A stretch of DNA of 64,000 nt from WHSW01 sp963828755 (GCA_963828755.1 CAWHFY010000005.1:60443-124442); one strand, 5' to 3'. Shown: positions 1 through 9,177, counted from the stretch's first letter. Numbers and translations are program-made. Notes: generated from the letters alone by a model not told the origin.

Positions 1-1
1 G

Positions 2-79
2 CTGACGTTGCTGCGCCGCCGAGACGTCGAGAGGATCGACTCGGGCGACGCCGCGGAGATGGTCCCGGTTGCCGCCTGA
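2..79 (+). CDS. C-terminal end of an unidentified protein (partial)
   Basis: The first 79 bases read as one open frame ending in TGA, with a charged, arginine-rich tail (LLRRRDVERIDSGD, then MVPVAA). The gene begins outside the window. The tail is too short to place in a family. Its stop lies 31 bases before the TetR start and on the same strand, so the two could be neighbours in one unit, although the TetR gene has its own -10-like box. Confidence is low because any short open frame is possible in GC-rich DNA. Confidence 0.35.
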   Translation: MTLLRRRDVERIDSGDAAEMVPVAA

Positions 80-97
80 CGCACCCGGCGCGGTGCA

Positions 98-103
98 TAC
101 AAT
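98..103 (+). promoter_or_regulatory. -10 box of a leaderless promoter for the TetR gene
   Basis: TACAAT is followed by 7 bases and then the ATG at 111. A TANNNT box ending about 7 bases before the start codon is the usual layout for leaderless actinobacterial transcripts, and the same spacing recurs at several other genes in this window. No Shine-Dalgarno sequence is visible before this ATG. Confidence 0.5.
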
Positions 104-110
104 CGAGGAC

Positions 111-761
111 ATGGCGACCACCGAGGCCAGCGCGCGCGGGATGCGCGCCGACGCCCAGCGAAACCGCGAGCGCATCATCGCCGCGGCGATCGAGGTGTTC
201 GCCGAGAGCGGCCTCGAGGCGTCGACCGCCGAGGTCGCGCACCGCGCCGGGGTCGGGGAGGCGACGCTGTTTCGTCGCTTCCCCTCCAAGGACGCGCTGA
301 TCGAGGCGATCGTCGAGACGCAGATGGACGGGGCGCTCGCGATCGCCGCCGACTGCCTCGAGGATCCGGACCCGGGCCATGGGCTCGAGCGCTTCCTGCT
401 CGAGATGGTCGAGCGCTCGGTCGCCGACCGCGGGGTGCTCGAGGCAACCAAGAACGAGTGCGTGATGAACACCAACTTCGATGAGCGCCGCAAGCGGTTC
501 CTCGACCTGGCGGCGGCGCTCGTGCGCCGCGCCCAGCGCGCCGGCGCGGTGCGCGAGGACCTCAGCGGCCAGGACCTCGGGATCCTGATCGGCCTCTGCT
601 CGTCGACCGCCGAGCTTCCCTTCCCCGGCCTGCGCGAGGACCTCTGGAAGCGCTATATGCAGATCGTCCTCGACGGCCTGCGCCCCGAGGGCGCCACCAA
701 GCTGCGGCCCCCGGCGCCGGCGCGGCGCGTGTTCGAGCAGCCGCAAAGCTGCGACGGCTGA
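111..761 (+). CDS. TetR/AcrR family transcriptional regulator
   Basis: A 216-residue protein with the usual TetR length. The N-terminal DNA-binding domain is clear: RNRERIIAAAIEVFAESG, then the helix-turn-helix ending AGVGEATLFRRFPSKDALIE (about residues 17-70). The C-terminal ligand/dimer domain is helical and carries no recognisable ligand signature. The start at 111 is preferred over an in-frame ATG at 69 because it is preceded by a leaderless -10 box and agrees with family length. The target is unknown; its downstream neighbour is convergent and so is not an obvious target, and the truncated gene upstream could be. Confidence 0.85.
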   Translation: MATTEASARGMRADAQRNRERIIAAAIEVFAESGLEASTAEVAHRAGVGEATLFRRFPSKDALIEAIVETQMDGALAIAADCLEDPDPGHGLERFLLEMVERSVADRGVLEATKNECVMNTNFDERRKRFLDLAAALVRRAQRAGAVREDLSGQDLGILIGLCSSTAELPFPGLREDLWKRYMQIVLDGLRPEGATKLRPPAPARRVFEQPQSCDG

Positions 762-832
762 CGCTCCCGCGCCACGGGGCAGTAACGGGGGTCGTTTGGC
801 GCGAGTTCGGGCCCGGGTGCCCCTAGTAGGGC

Positions 833-875
833 TCCTTCCACGAACTACCTAGTCACTACACAGTTCGTGGAAGGA
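833..875. terminator. Perfect 14-bp inverted repeat between convergent genes
   Basis: Arms TCCTTCCACGAACT (833-846) and its exact complement (862-875) flank a 15-base loop. It lies between the convergent TetR gene (ends 761) and hydrolase gene (ends 920), where a bidirectional terminator is expected. There is no T-run on either side, so it would be a non-canonical terminator or a protein-binding palindrome. The inner part, TTCGTGGAAGG, recurs in the palindrome at 21441-21465. Confidence 0.55.
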
Positions 876-919
876 ACGTAGGGGGCTACCGGCAACCGCC
901 GGTCGCTTGGTCGCCGGCG

Positions 920-3139
920 CTACTTGAGGGGCTTGCTCTGGTTCGCGTACTCGACGTAGTCGCGACACGGCTCGCCGCGCAGGCCCGGGCACGGCGGCAG
1001 CGCGGTCGGCGCCGGCTCGTCGCCGACCACCGGGAGCAGCAGCTTCGAGGGCATCTCGGGCGAGTGGGCGACCGCGATCTTCGTCGGGGAGGTCGGCTCG
1101 GCCTCACCGAACGCCCAGATCGGCTGGTCGCCGCCCGCGGCGCTGATCGTCACGCGCAGCTGCGAGCCGGCCCGGTACACGTGGCCCTGGTAGTAGAGCG
1201 GCACGGTGACCTTGGCGAAGCGGTTCTTCGGCATCGGCGCGGCGTCGCTCTTGCGCAGGCTGAGCACCGGCTCGAGCTTGGTCGACTTCTCGCGGTCGAG
1301 CTTGCGGCCCGAGGCGCGCACCCAGCCGCTCTGCACGAAGGTCTCCTTGCCGTCCGGGCGGACCTCGGTGACGGTCACCTGGAGGTCGGCGTCGGGTGCC
1401 TTGCTCTTGATCCACGCGGTGAGCGCGCCGGCGCCGAGCACCGTGGTGTCGGAGCTCAGCGGGGCGCTGACGTAGGCGGCGGCGGTGCCGGCCGGGTTCT
1501 GGCTCCACTGATAGGAGGGAGTCTCGGTCCACAGGTCGCCGGAGCCCGTGTTGCCGGTGAAGTCGGTCGGCGGGCGGGCCGCGAGGTCGAACTTGAACGA
1601 GTCCTGCTCACCGGCCTTCGGCGCCTTCGAGCTCAGGGCGCCGTCGCGGTCGAGATACCAGGCGCGGGCCTTGGTCTTCGGGACCGGGAAGCGCGGGTAG
1701 CTGCGCTCGAAGCCCGGATACGGCTGCCCGGGCTGGCCGCCGGCGCCGTTGTCGAACAGGATCCGAACGTCGGGCAGGCTCTCGTAGGCCGCGAGCGCCG
1801 AGGCGTAGTCGGGTTCATGCTGGATCGGGTCGTCGGGGAGGGTGACCCCGCTGACGCCCATGACGGCCTGGTAGAGCGCCGGCGCGGTGGCCTGGATCGA
1901 GGGCGAGAGGGTTGGTTTTCGACCGGCTATGTAGAGCTCGAGGAAGTCGAACCAGCGGTTGAAGGTGGCGGGGTCGAGCGAGTCCGTGTGGACGCCGTTG
2001 GTGAACGTGAACCACTTCTTGTCGGTGCCGGTGAACCGCGAGGCGAGCGTCGGGCAGTGGCCGCCCGTCTGCTCGTCGGTCCACTGGCACGCCATGAAGA
2101 CGGGCACGTCGATCTTCTTGACGAAGTTGATCGGCGCCAGCGGGTCCGCGACCTTCGGCTTGTAGAACTCGTTGCGATCGATCTTCGCCAGCAGGTTGAC
2201 CGCCTCGGGGTGCAGGTCCTGGTTGGCCTTGCAGATCTCGTCGCCCTCCTCGATCCGCTTCAGCGCCCACGCCTGGCCGCCGGTCGCGGACGCGGGCTCG
2301 GCGTCGTGCACGCGGTCGACCGCCCACTCGAGCGCGAAGCCGGTGTTGAGGATGCCGCCCGGATACAGCGTGGTCTGGGTGTTGTCGATCACCGACAGCG
2401 GCGTGATCCCGGCGAGGCTCGGCGGCCGCGTCTGGGCGACGAACAGCTGGCTGATCCCGCCGTAGGAGACACCGAGCATCCCGACCTTGTGGTTGAGGGC
2501 CCAGGGCTGGCGGGCGACGGTCTCGATCGCGTCGTAGCCGTCGAGGCTCTGGAGCGTCTCGAAGTAGTCGAAGCCGCCGCCCGAGCAGCCGGTGCCGCGC
2601 ATGTTGACGTCGACGGTCGCGTAGCCGAGCAGGGACGCGATCGGCTCGATCGAGCTCTCGCCCCCGTCGGGGTTGGCGTAGCCGTAGCCGGAGTACTCGA
2701 CCACGGTCGGGTACGGGCCGGCGGAGGCGGGGCCCGGAAGGTGGACGTTGACCGCGAGCTGCGTGCCGTCGCGGGTGGTCAGGTAGCCGTAGCCGCCCGG
2801 GGGAAGCGTCTGGTTGTAGATCGAGGGATCCGGCGGCGCCGAGCGCTTCGTCATCACCCGCAGCCGCGGTGACTTCGAGGCGCCGCTCTTCACCGAGTAG
2901 CCGCCGCCGGGGGCGACCTTGCGGAAGATCACGCCTCCGAGCGAGCCGGCGGTCTTCGACTGGACCGCCTTGCCCGCCTTGTCGAGCAGCTTCACCTTCG
3001 ATCCCGGATCGGCGCCCGTGACCTGGACCTGCTCGACGCTGCCGCGGGCGCTCAGCGTCGCGGCGTCGGCGCCGGCGACCCAGAGCAACGAGAGCGCGGC
3101 GACGAGCGCCGCCAACGCCGGCACGCCAAAGCCCCGCAC
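920..3139 (-). CDS. Secreted CocE/NonD-type alpha/beta hydrolase (X-Pro dipeptidyl-peptidase S15 family)
   Basis: About 739 residues. A signal peptide (PALAALVAALSLLWVAGADA) is followed by a short beta-rich region, the S15 catalytic domain and a C-terminal jelly-roll-like domain. The catalytic serine lies in GMLGVSYGG, with the oxyanion-type motif MRGTGCSGGG before it. The likely aspartate is in ACQWTDEQ and the histidine in FTNGVHTDS. Family members cleave acyl or amide bonds (X-Pro peptides, cocaine esters, glutaryl-cephalosporins); the true substrate cannot be told. The GTG at 3139 is chosen because AGGAGC lies just upstream of it; an in-frame ATG at 3196 has no such site. Export outside the membrane is inferred. 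Confidence 0.85.
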   Translation of the reverse strand: MRGFGVPALAALVAALSLLWVAGADAATLSARGSVEQVQVTGADPGSKVKLLDKAGKAVQSKTAGSLGGVIFRKVAPGGGYSVKSGASKSPRLRVMTKRSAPPDPSIYNQTLPPGGYGYLTTRDGTQLAVNVHLPGPASAGPYPTVVEYSGYGYANPDGGESSIEPIASLLGYATVDVNMRGTGCSGGGFDYFETLQSLDGYDAIETVARQPWALNHKVGMLGVSYGGISQLFVAQTRPPSLAGITPLSVIDNTQTTLYPGGILNTGFALEWAVDRVHDAEPASATGGQAWALKRIEEGDEICKANQDLHPEAVNLLAKIDRNEFYKPKVADPLAPINFVKKIDVPVFMACQWTDEQTGGHCPTLASRFTGTDKKWFTFTNGVHTDSLDPATFNRWFDFLELYIAGRKPTLSPSIQATAPALYQAVMGVSGVTLPDDPIQHEPDYASALAAYESLPDVRILFDNGAGGQPGQPYPGFERSYPRFPVPKTKARAWYLDRDGALSSKAPKAGEQDSFKFDLAARPPTDFTGNTGSGDLWTETPSYQWSQNPAGTAAAYVSAPLSSDTTVLGAGALTAWIKSKAPDADLQVTVTEVRPDGKETFVQSGWVRASGRKLDREKSTKLEPVLSLRKSDAAPMPKNRFAKVTVPLYYQGHVYRAGSQLRVTISAAGGDQPIWAFGEAEPTSPTKIAVAHSPEMPSKLLLPVVGDEPAPTALPPCPGLRGEPCRDYVEYANQSKPLK

Positions 3140-3217
3140 TTCCCTGCTCCTCACGCGCGGAACAATCTCAGGTTCGGGGCTCGGGCGCAAGCGCACGGCC
3201 CGCGCTCACGTGGACGG

Positions 3218-4831
3218 TCAACGGCCGACCCGCGGCCGCGCGGCGCGGCGCAGCCGCCGCGCGAACGCCGCCAGCGGCAGCTCGCCGTCGCCGTCCGCGG
3301 CCGGCTCGGGCTCCGGCTCGCCGGCGTGGCGCGGCGCGTAGAGCGCGACCGGCTCGCTCACCCCCTTGAGCTCGAAGCGGCCACGGGGCTCGGCCTCGAA
3401 CCGATGCGAGAGCCGCTGCCAGGTCTCAGCCGTGATCAGGATCCCGTCGTCGGTCTCGCGCGTCTGCGCCTCGGTGCGGGCGGCGACGTTGACGGCGCCG
3501 CCGATCACCGAGAAGTTGAGCCGGCCGGCGCCGCCGATCGCGCCGGCAACGACGAGGCCGGTGTTGACGCCGATCCCGACGCGCAGGTCGCCCGCCTCGC
3601 CGCGCTCGTTCACCGCGGCGTTGATCGCGCAGGCGGCGCGAACGGCGCGGTCGGCGTGATCGGGGAACGGCTCCGGCGCGCCGAACACGGCCAGCAGCCC
3701 GTCGCCCTCGAACTTGTCGACGTGGCCGCCGTGCTCGGCGATGATCGGGACGATCACCTCGAACAGCCGGTTGAGCGCCGCGACGACCTGCTGCGGCGTC
3801 GCCTCGTTCGCGAACGCGGTGAAGTCGCGCACGTCGCAGAACATCACCGTGACCTCGACCTCGACCCCCTCCTCGGTGAACCCCTCGGAGAGGATGTACT
3901 CGGCGACCTCCTTGTCGAGGTAGGTGCCGAACGCCTCGCGCAGCCGCTCGCGTTCGGCCAGGCCGGCGACCATCTCGTTGAAGCTCGCGGCGAGCTCGCC
4001 GAGCTCGTCCCCGGTGGTGACCGGAACGCTGACCTCGAAGTCGCCCTCGCCGACCCGGTCGACCGCGCTCGAGAGGTCGCGCAGCGGATGCAGGATCGAC
4101 TTCGACAGCAGCACCGTGAGCTCGAGCGAGATCGTCGTCGCGACCGCGAGCGCGACGAGCACGTCCGCCCCGAGGCTGGAGCTGCCGCCGCCATTGGAGG
4201 TCAGCGCCGCGACCACGAGGCCGGTGATCAGGTTGATCAGCGGCAGCGCGACCATCAGCCGCGTGCGCAGCGAGACCGCCCAGAAGTCGGTGCGCTGGCG
4301 CGGCGAGAGGCTCGAGTTGACGTCGAGCAGGACCGGGCGCATCCCGGCCTCGACCGCGAGGTAGTGCAGGATCGCCGAGTAGCCCATCGCAACCGCGGCC
4401 CCGGCGAGCAGCGGGAAGATCGCCAGCGCCGGCAGGTCGAGGATGACCAGCGAGACGAGGCAGATCGGCAGCACCGAGATCACCACCGGGATCGGCAGGT
4501 CGCGCCTCAACAGCAGGACCGGAAGGTTGATCGCCGCCGACCAGGCGTCCTGGGTGGCGCCCTCGTCGCGGTCGCCGCCGATCCATTCGCGGATCGGCTC
4601 GATCTGGCCGCGGATCCGCCACAGCGAGGCGATGATCGCCAATTCGGTCACGGCCAGGGCGATCCCGAGCACGATCAGGTACTCGTGCGTGGAGCCGTCG
4701 ATGTAGAAGGTGAACAGCGCGAGCGTGCCGGCGACGATCAGCAAGGCCGTCTGGAGCTCGACCGCCATGAACGCGAGCGGATAGCGAGCTCCGAGCCGCT
4801 TGTAGAAGAAGGACATCGCACCCACGACCAT
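3218..4831 (-). CDS. Membrane class III adenylate/guanylate cyclase with HAMP domain
   Basis: About 537 residues: roughly six N-terminal membrane helices, a HAMP linker (LRDLSSAVDRVGEGDFEV onwards), then a class III nucleotide cyclase domain. Both metal-binding aspartates are present (MFCDVRDFT and KFEGDGLLAVFG), as are the transition-state Asn and Arg in AVNVAARTE. The lysine in HVDKFEGD favours ATP, so the product is probably cAMP. The usual VIGD motif reads VIGG, and Ser (NFSVIG) stands where class IIIb enzymes carry Thr. These are mild departures that do not remove catalytic residues. The start at 4831 follows GGGAAGA. The hydrolase gene lies downstream on the same strand, 78 bases on. 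Confidence 0.88.
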   Translation of the reverse strand: MVVGAMSFFYKRLGARYPLAFMAVELQTALLIVAGTLALFTFYIDGSTHEYLIVLGIALAVTELAIIASLWRIRGQIEPIREWIGGDRDEGATQDAWSAAINLPVLLLRRDLPIPVVISVLPICLVSLVILDLPALAIFPLLAGAAVAMGYSAILHYLAVEAGMRPVLLDVNSSLSPRQRTDFWAVSLRTRLMVALPLINLITGLVVAALTSNGGGSSSLGADVLVALAVATTISLELTVLLSKSILHPLRDLSSAVDRVGEGDFEVSVPVTTGDELGELAASFNEMVAGLAERERLREAFGTYLDKEVAEYILSEGFTEEGVEVEVTVMFCDVRDFTAFANEATPQQVVAALNRLFEVIVPIIAEHGGHVDKFEGDGLLAVFGAPEPFPDHADRAVRAACAINAAVNERGEAGDLRVGIGVNTGLVVAGAIGGAGRLNFSVIGGAVNVAARTEAQTRETDDGILITAETWQRLSHRFEAEPRGRFELKGVSEPVALYAPRHAGEPEPEPAADGDGELPLAAFARRLRRAARPRVGR

Positions 4832-4956
4832 GCCCAAATCTTCCCATCTGGGCGGGATGCTGGGTGTGAGATCGCGTGCGCGGGGCCGTTGGACGCCCCG
4901 CACGCCTCAAGGTTGTGCCTGCTGTGCCCGATGAGGTACGTGTGGCCCGCTTGGTG

Positions 4957-6220
4957 ATGCGCGAAAACGCCTTGAACGGTGGCTTTCCAGAGCCCCCGTC
5001 GACCGCGCCGGTGCGCGTGGTCGCCGCGCATCACGACGCCTGCGGCGCCGACACCCGCGTGCGCCTCCCAGGTTCGGTCCCGGCGCGCGCCGTGCGCCGC
5101 TTCCATTGCGCCGGGTGCGCCGCCGCGTTCACGACCCGCCACGTCGAGGAGATCGAGCTCCGCCTCGCCGAGTCCGCGCCGGTGGTCGATGCCCCGCCGG
5201 CGTCGAGGCCGCGCCGGTGGTCGAGGCCGCGCCCGTCGTCGAGGCGCGCCGTCGTCGAGGCGGCGGCCGTCGTCGCGCCGAAGCCGAGGCCGCGCACCGG
5301 CCAGCCGGCGCGACCGAAGGCCGCGGCGAAGGTCAAGCCGAAGCCAAAGCGCGCCAAGAAGCCGAAGCTCGCGGCCAGAAAGCCGAAGCCGGTCCGCGCC
5401 CAGAAGCCCAAGCCCGCTCCGAAGCCGAAGCGCGAGCGCCCGAAGCTGACCATGCCGAAGTGGGCCACGCGCGAGATCTCGATGCCGAAGCTCTCGATGC
5501 CGAAGCTCTCGATGCCGAAGCTCGCCGGCGCCTCGGCCCCAAAGCTGTCCAAGCCGACGGTCAAGAACCCGTCGATCTCCCTGCCGAAGTTCGATCCGCA
5601 GAACCCCGCCTGGAGGATGGCCAGCATCATCGTCGCCGGTCTCGCGGTGCTCGTCGGTCCTGCTTCTTCTGCGAGGCGGCGACGAGCCGCAGCCCGGCGC
5701 GCTCCCCGCCGCCCCCTCCGCCGCCGGCGTCGCCGACGCGAAGAGTGGCGACGGCAAGGCGAAGGGCGACGAGGCCGCGAAGCCGTCCAAGGGCACCAAG
5801 TTCGTGAGCGAGTCCTCGTTCTCGCTCGCGCTGCCGGCCGGCTGGCAGCGGGTCGACCCGCCCGCCGGCGCGACCTTCGCCGCGGTCGCGGCCGCCGGTG
5901 GCGCCGACGCGACCCTGTGGATCACGCAGGACCCCAAGCTCGACTTCCCGGTCTTCGTCTCGCAGTCGCTCGAGCAGCTGAAGACGCTCGCCGGCTCGGC
6001 CCAGGTGATCGAGCGGACCCCGGCCCCGACCGCCGAGGGGACCGTCGTCCGCCTCGCCGCCGACGCGCCCGCCGGCCAGCCGAGCTACGAGGTCACCCTG
6101 CGGGTCGCCGGCCCGTACCGCTACTACCTCGCGACCACGGTCCAGCCGGATGCCTCCCCCGAGGTCGTCGACGGCGTGGACCTGATCACCGGGTCGTTCA
6201 CCCCGGAGCTGGACGGCTGA
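4957..6220 (+). CDS. Zinc-finger, Lys/Pro-rich single-span membrane protein (frameshifted)
   Basis: A composite of two frames. The N-terminal part has a possible zinc site (HHDACGADT and RRFHCAGCAAAF), then a long Ala/Pro/Lys-rich linker, then a membrane helix starting WRMASIIVAGLAVLVG. At about 5659 one extra base breaks the helix; removing it restores GLLLLRGGDEPQPG and joins the helix to an extracytoplasmic domain that runs to 6220 (SESSFSLALPAGWQRVDPP onwards). A second pair of compensating indels is likely at about 5200-5245, where the VEAAPVV repeat slips frame. The outer domain resembles surface-layer lipoprotein-like domains only loosely. The function is unknown. The start is uncertain; ATG 4957 was chosen over upstream GTG codons. 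Confidence 0.6.
5479..5523 (+). repeat. Three perfect 15-bp tandem repeats encoding SMPKL
   Basis: TCGATGCCGAAGCTC is repeated three times in register with the codons, so copy-number change would not shift frame. Degenerate copies (TMPKW, PKLAG) lie on either side. The repeats form part of the basic linker between the zinc-finger-like N-terminus and the membrane helix. Confidence 0.85.
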
Positions 6221-6224
6221 GCTG

Positions 6225-7017
6225 ATGTCGCGCCGACGCCGAACCCTGATCCTGACGCTGCTTGCGCTCGCCGTTCCGCTGCCGGCGTACGCGATCACCA
6301 ACGAGGTCCTCTCTCCCACCGCGGGCCCGCAGTCGATCTCGGTCTCGGCCTCTCTGCGACTCCTGCGGCGTGCTCGAGGACGGCGTCGTCTGCAAGATCG
6401 ACGTCTCCTTCAGCGAGGTCTCGGGCGCCTCCAGCTACTCGGCGACCGTCACGCGCGCCGACGGCTCGGTGATCGACTACGGCTCGCTCGGCGCCGGCGG
6501 CGGCTCGATCTGGGTCCCCTACGTCGGGGCCGGCAACTACAGCGTCAAGGTCACCGCCTACGGCGAGCCCGAGTCGGCCGACGACCCCGACGGCCGCGGC
6601 GCCGTGATCGCCACCGGCTACTCGCGCGACGGCGCCGCCGACGGCCCGAAGGGCTCCGAGTCGGGCGACGGCGACCAGGTCGCGACCGAGGCGAGCAGCA
6701 GCGCCCCCGGCTCGGCGACGCTCAACAACCCCGACGGCGCCGCCTCGACCGAGGCCGGGTCCTCGGCCGAGACGCCGGCGGAGGGCACGCCCGCGCCCGA
6801 GACGACCACGACCTGCACCCCGTCGACGGTGCCCGCCGCGCCGACCGCGCCCGAGCAGCCGCCCGAGGACCTCGACCCCGAGAATCCCGACGAGGACGCG
6901 GACGGGATCCCCGACGAGCAGGAGCGCGCCACCTACGAGCAGCAGCTCGCCGAGTACCAGGCCGCGCTCGCCGCGCAGCAGGAGGCCGCCGGCGCGGCCG
7001 CCGCGACCGGCTGCTGA
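6225..7017 (+). CDS. Secreted protein of unknown function, acidic C-terminus (frameshifted)
   Basis: ATG at 6225 lies 4 bases after the stop of the preceding gene, so the two are probably cotranscribed. A signal peptide (LILTLLALAVPLPAYA) is followed by a beta-rich domain (SFSEVSGASSYSATVTR and similar). Then comes an Ala/Glu/Thr-rich region with a calcium-binding-like stretch DPENPDEDADGIPDEQE, which resembles thrombospondin type 3 repeats, and a coiled-coil tail ending in Cys. One extra base near 6352 shifts the frame after SVSA; correcting it gives SVSALCDSCGVLEDG. A cell-envelope or adhesin-like role is inferred from composition only. Confidence 0.55.
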
Positions 7018-7057
7018 GCGGTCGACCTGCTCAGCTCCGCACCAGCGCCCGGCTGAC

Positions 7058-7063
7058 TACGAT
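7058..7063 (+). promoter_or_regulatory. -10 box of a leaderless promoter for the aldehyde dehydrogenase gene
   Basis: TACGAT ends exactly 7 bases before the ATG at 7071. The same hexamer at similar spacing precedes glmU (minus strand) and both copies of a small gene at 54.6 and 58.2 kb. Confidence 0.5.
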
Positions 7064-7070
7064 CAGCCGC

Positions 7071-8558
7071 ATGCCTACCGCCACAGCCGAGCAGCTTTCA
7101 TCCGACGCCGCGCGCGAGTTCATCGCCCGCTCCCCCCATGGCCTGCTGATCGGCGGTGAGCGACCGCAGGCCGCGGACGGGCGCACCTTCGCGACCGTCG
7201 ACCCGGCCACCGGCGACGAGATCTGCGAGGTCTCGCAGGCCGGGGACGCGGACGTCGACACCGCCGTCGCCGCGGCCCGCGGCGCGCTCGAGGGACCACT
7301 GCGCAAGGTCTCACCTTCGAAGCGCGCCGGGCTGATCTACAACCTCGCCGAGCTGATCAAGGCGAACGGCGACGAGCTCGCCGAGCTCGAGTCGCTCGAC
7401 AACGGCAAGCCGCTCGCCGGCGCGAAGGGCGACGTCGCCGCCTCGGTCGCGCACCTGCGCTACTACGCCGGCTGGCCGACCAAGATCGAGGGCGAGACGA
7501 TCCCGGTCTCGGGCCGCGACCTGTTCGTCTACACGCTGCGCGAGCCGGTCGGCGTCTGCGCCCAGATCGTCCCCTGGAACTTCCCGCTGCTGATGGCCGT
7601 CTGGAAGATCTCCCCGGCGCTCGCGGCCGGCTGCTCGCTGATCCTCAAGCCCGCCGAGCAGACGCCGCTGACCGCGCTGCGGCTCGGCGAGCTCGCGCTC
7701 GAGGCGGGCTTCCCGGAGGGCACCGTCAACGTGCTCACCGGCGACGGCGAGACCGGCGCCGCGCTCGTCGACCACCCGGGCGTCGACAAGGTGGCGTTCA
7801 CCGGCTCGACCTCGGTGGGCCGCGAGATCGGCGCCAAGTGCGGGCGCTCGCTGAAGCGGGTGACGCTCGAGCTCGGCGGCAAGAGCCCGAACATCATCCT
7901 CCCCGACGCCGACCTCGACGCCGCGGTCAAGGGCTCCTACCAGGGCATCTACTTCAACTCCGGCCAGGCCTGCAACGCCGGTTCACGACTGCTGGTCCAG
8001 GCCGAGCTGTTCGACGAGGTCGTCTCGCGCCTGGCCGAGTTCGCCTCGAAGGCAAAGGTCGGCCCGGGCCTCGACCCGGACTCGCAGTTCGGGCCGCTCG
8101 TCTCCGAGGAGCAGTTCGGCCGGGTAACCGGCTACATCGACTCCGGCCTCGAGGAGGGCGCCGAGGCGGTCGCCGGCGGCAAGCCCGCGAACGGCGACGG
8201 CGGCTACTTCGTCGAGCCGACCCTGTTCACGGGCGTCTCGGACGAGATGAAGATCGCCCGCGAGGAGATCTTCGGCCCGGTGTTGGTCGCGCAGCCGTTC
8301 GAGGACCTCGAGGAGGTCGCGCGGCGCGCCAACGACACCGAGTACGGGCTGGCGGCCGGCTTGTGGACCCGCGACATCTCACAGGCCCACAAGCTCGCCG
8401 CGCTGCTGAAGGCCGGCTCCGTCTACATCAACACCTGGGGAGCCGGCGACCCGGCGGCGCCCTTCGGCGGCTACAAGGCGTCGGGGATCGGCCGCGAGAA
8501 GGGCCACCACAACCTCGACGCCTACCTCGAGACCAAGTCGGTCTTCACCCAGCTGTAG
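7071..8558 (+). CDS. NAD(P)-dependent aldehyde dehydrogenase
   Basis: 495 residues, standard length for the ALDH superfamily. The catalytic cysteine is in FNSGQACNAGSR, the general-base glutamate in TLELGGKSPN, the oxyanion asparagine in VPWNFPLLM, and the cofactor loop in FTGSTSVGREI. The C-terminal GGYKASGIGREKG motif is typical of betaine/phenylacetaldehyde-type enzymes. It oxidises an aldehyde to the acid in the cytoplasm; the substrate is not evident. It is convergent with the cupin gene, and the two overlap by 14 bases at their 3' ends. The upstream in-frame extension is not coding, because it runs through a secreted protein gene in another frame. Confidence 0.92.
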   Translation: MPTATAEQLSSDAAREFIARSPHGLLIGGERPQAADGRTFATVDPATGDEICEVSQAGDADVDTAVAAARGALEGPLRKVSPSKRAGLIYNLAELIKANGDELAELESLDNGKPLAGAKGDVAASVAHLRYYAGWPTKIEGETIPVSGRDLFVYTLREPVGVCAQIVPWNFPLLMAVWKISPALAAGCSLILKPAEQTPLTALRLGELALEAGFPEGTVNVLTGDGETGAALVDHPGVDKVAFTGSTSVGREIGAKCGRSLKRVTLELGGKSPNIILPDADLDAAVKGSYQGIYFNSGQACNAGSRLLVQAELFDEVVSRLAEFASKAKVGPGLDPDSQFGPLVSEEQFGRVTGYIDSGLEEGAEAVAGGKPANGDGGYFVEPTLFTGVSDEMKIAREEIFGPVLVAQPFEDLEEVARRANDTEYGLAAGLWTRDISQAHKLAALLKAGSVYINTWGAGDPAAPFGGYKASGIGREKGHHNLDAYLETKSVFTQL

Positions 8559-9096
8559 CCGTCTCCGCGTTGACGTAGTTCATCTCCAGACCGAATCGCT
8601 CGGCAACCCGCACCGAACCCTCGGCGTCGAAATGAATCCCGTAGCGGCGCGTAAAGTCCGCCATCACCTCGGGGTCCGGGGCGGCCATCAGCTCGCCCAT
8701 CTCGCGGAACATGTGCTCGAAGCCGCCCGGGGAGATGATCTCGAGGATCCGGCAGGGCTCGTCGCCGGCGTTCCAGAACGTGTGCCACTGGTCGCGGGGC
8801 TTGAAGACGAAGTCGCCGGGCTCGGCGTAGGCGACGTCGTCGCCGAGCAGCGCCCCCATCCGGCCCTCGAGCACGTAGGAGTACTCGTCCTCGCGGGTGT
8901 GCATGTGCCACGGCGCGGCCATCGTCCGCGGCGCGATCGGGTGCTCGACCATCGAGAAGCCGCCGCCGGTCTCCTCGGTCCAGGCCATGAACCGGACCCC
9001 GACTCCGGGGAGCTGGACGGAATAGCCGTCGTCCGGGCCGATAATCCGCGGGCCCTGGGTGTGGTCGAAGCGCTTGAGCTGAGTGGTGTCGAACAT
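8545..9096 (-). CDS. Cupin-domain protein
   Basis: 183 residues with one conserved cupin barrel. The metal-binding histidine/glutamate motif is HMHTREDEYSYVLEG, and the second cupin motif includes GDFVFKPRDQWHTFWN. Such proteins may be dioxygenases, isomerases or small-molecule binders. The ATG at 9096 is preceded by AAAGGA at good spacing. It is transcribed divergently from a TetR gene across an 81-base region containing a palindrome, so control by that TetR is likely. An aromatic or quinone-type substrate would be a guess. Confidence 0.8.
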   Translation of the reverse strand: MFDTTQLKRFDHTQGPRIIGPDDGYSVQLPGVGVRFMAWTEETGGGFSMVEHPIAPRTMAAPWHMHTREDEYSYVLEGRMGALLGDDVAYAEPGDFVFKPRDQWHTFWNAGDEPCRILEIISPGGFEHMFREMGELMAAPDPEVMADFTRRYGIHFDAEGSVRVAERFGLEMNYVNAETATAG

Positions 9097-9121
9097 GGTC
9101 GATTCCTTTCGTTGAACAATG

Positions 9122-9141
9122 GTGTTTAGCGAACCTAACAC
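9122..9141. promoter_or_regulatory. Candidate TetR operator between divergent cupin and tetR genes
   Basis: GTGTTTAG (9122-9129) and CTAACAC (9135-9141) form an imperfect palindrome, apart from one extra T. The motif TTGAACA also occurs twice as a direct repeat (9112-9118 and 9171-9177). TetR proteins usually bind palindromes in the region between themselves and a divergent target, so this region probably controls both genes. Confidence 0.4.
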
Positions 9142-9177
9142 ACCGCTTCCCGATCTGTCAAGATTGATTGAACAGCT

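Noticed and set aside
1064..2872. 600-residue open frame on the plus strand opposite the S15 hydrolase
   Set aside because: Composition is Arg/Gly/Val-rich without domains, and it is the exact antisense of a well-supported gene; long antisense frames are normal in very GC-rich DNA.
6500..7070. N-terminal extension of the aldehyde dehydrogenase by several hundred residues
   Set aside because: The extension is the out-of-frame reading of the secreted protein gene; the ATG at 7071 has its own -10 box and matches family length.
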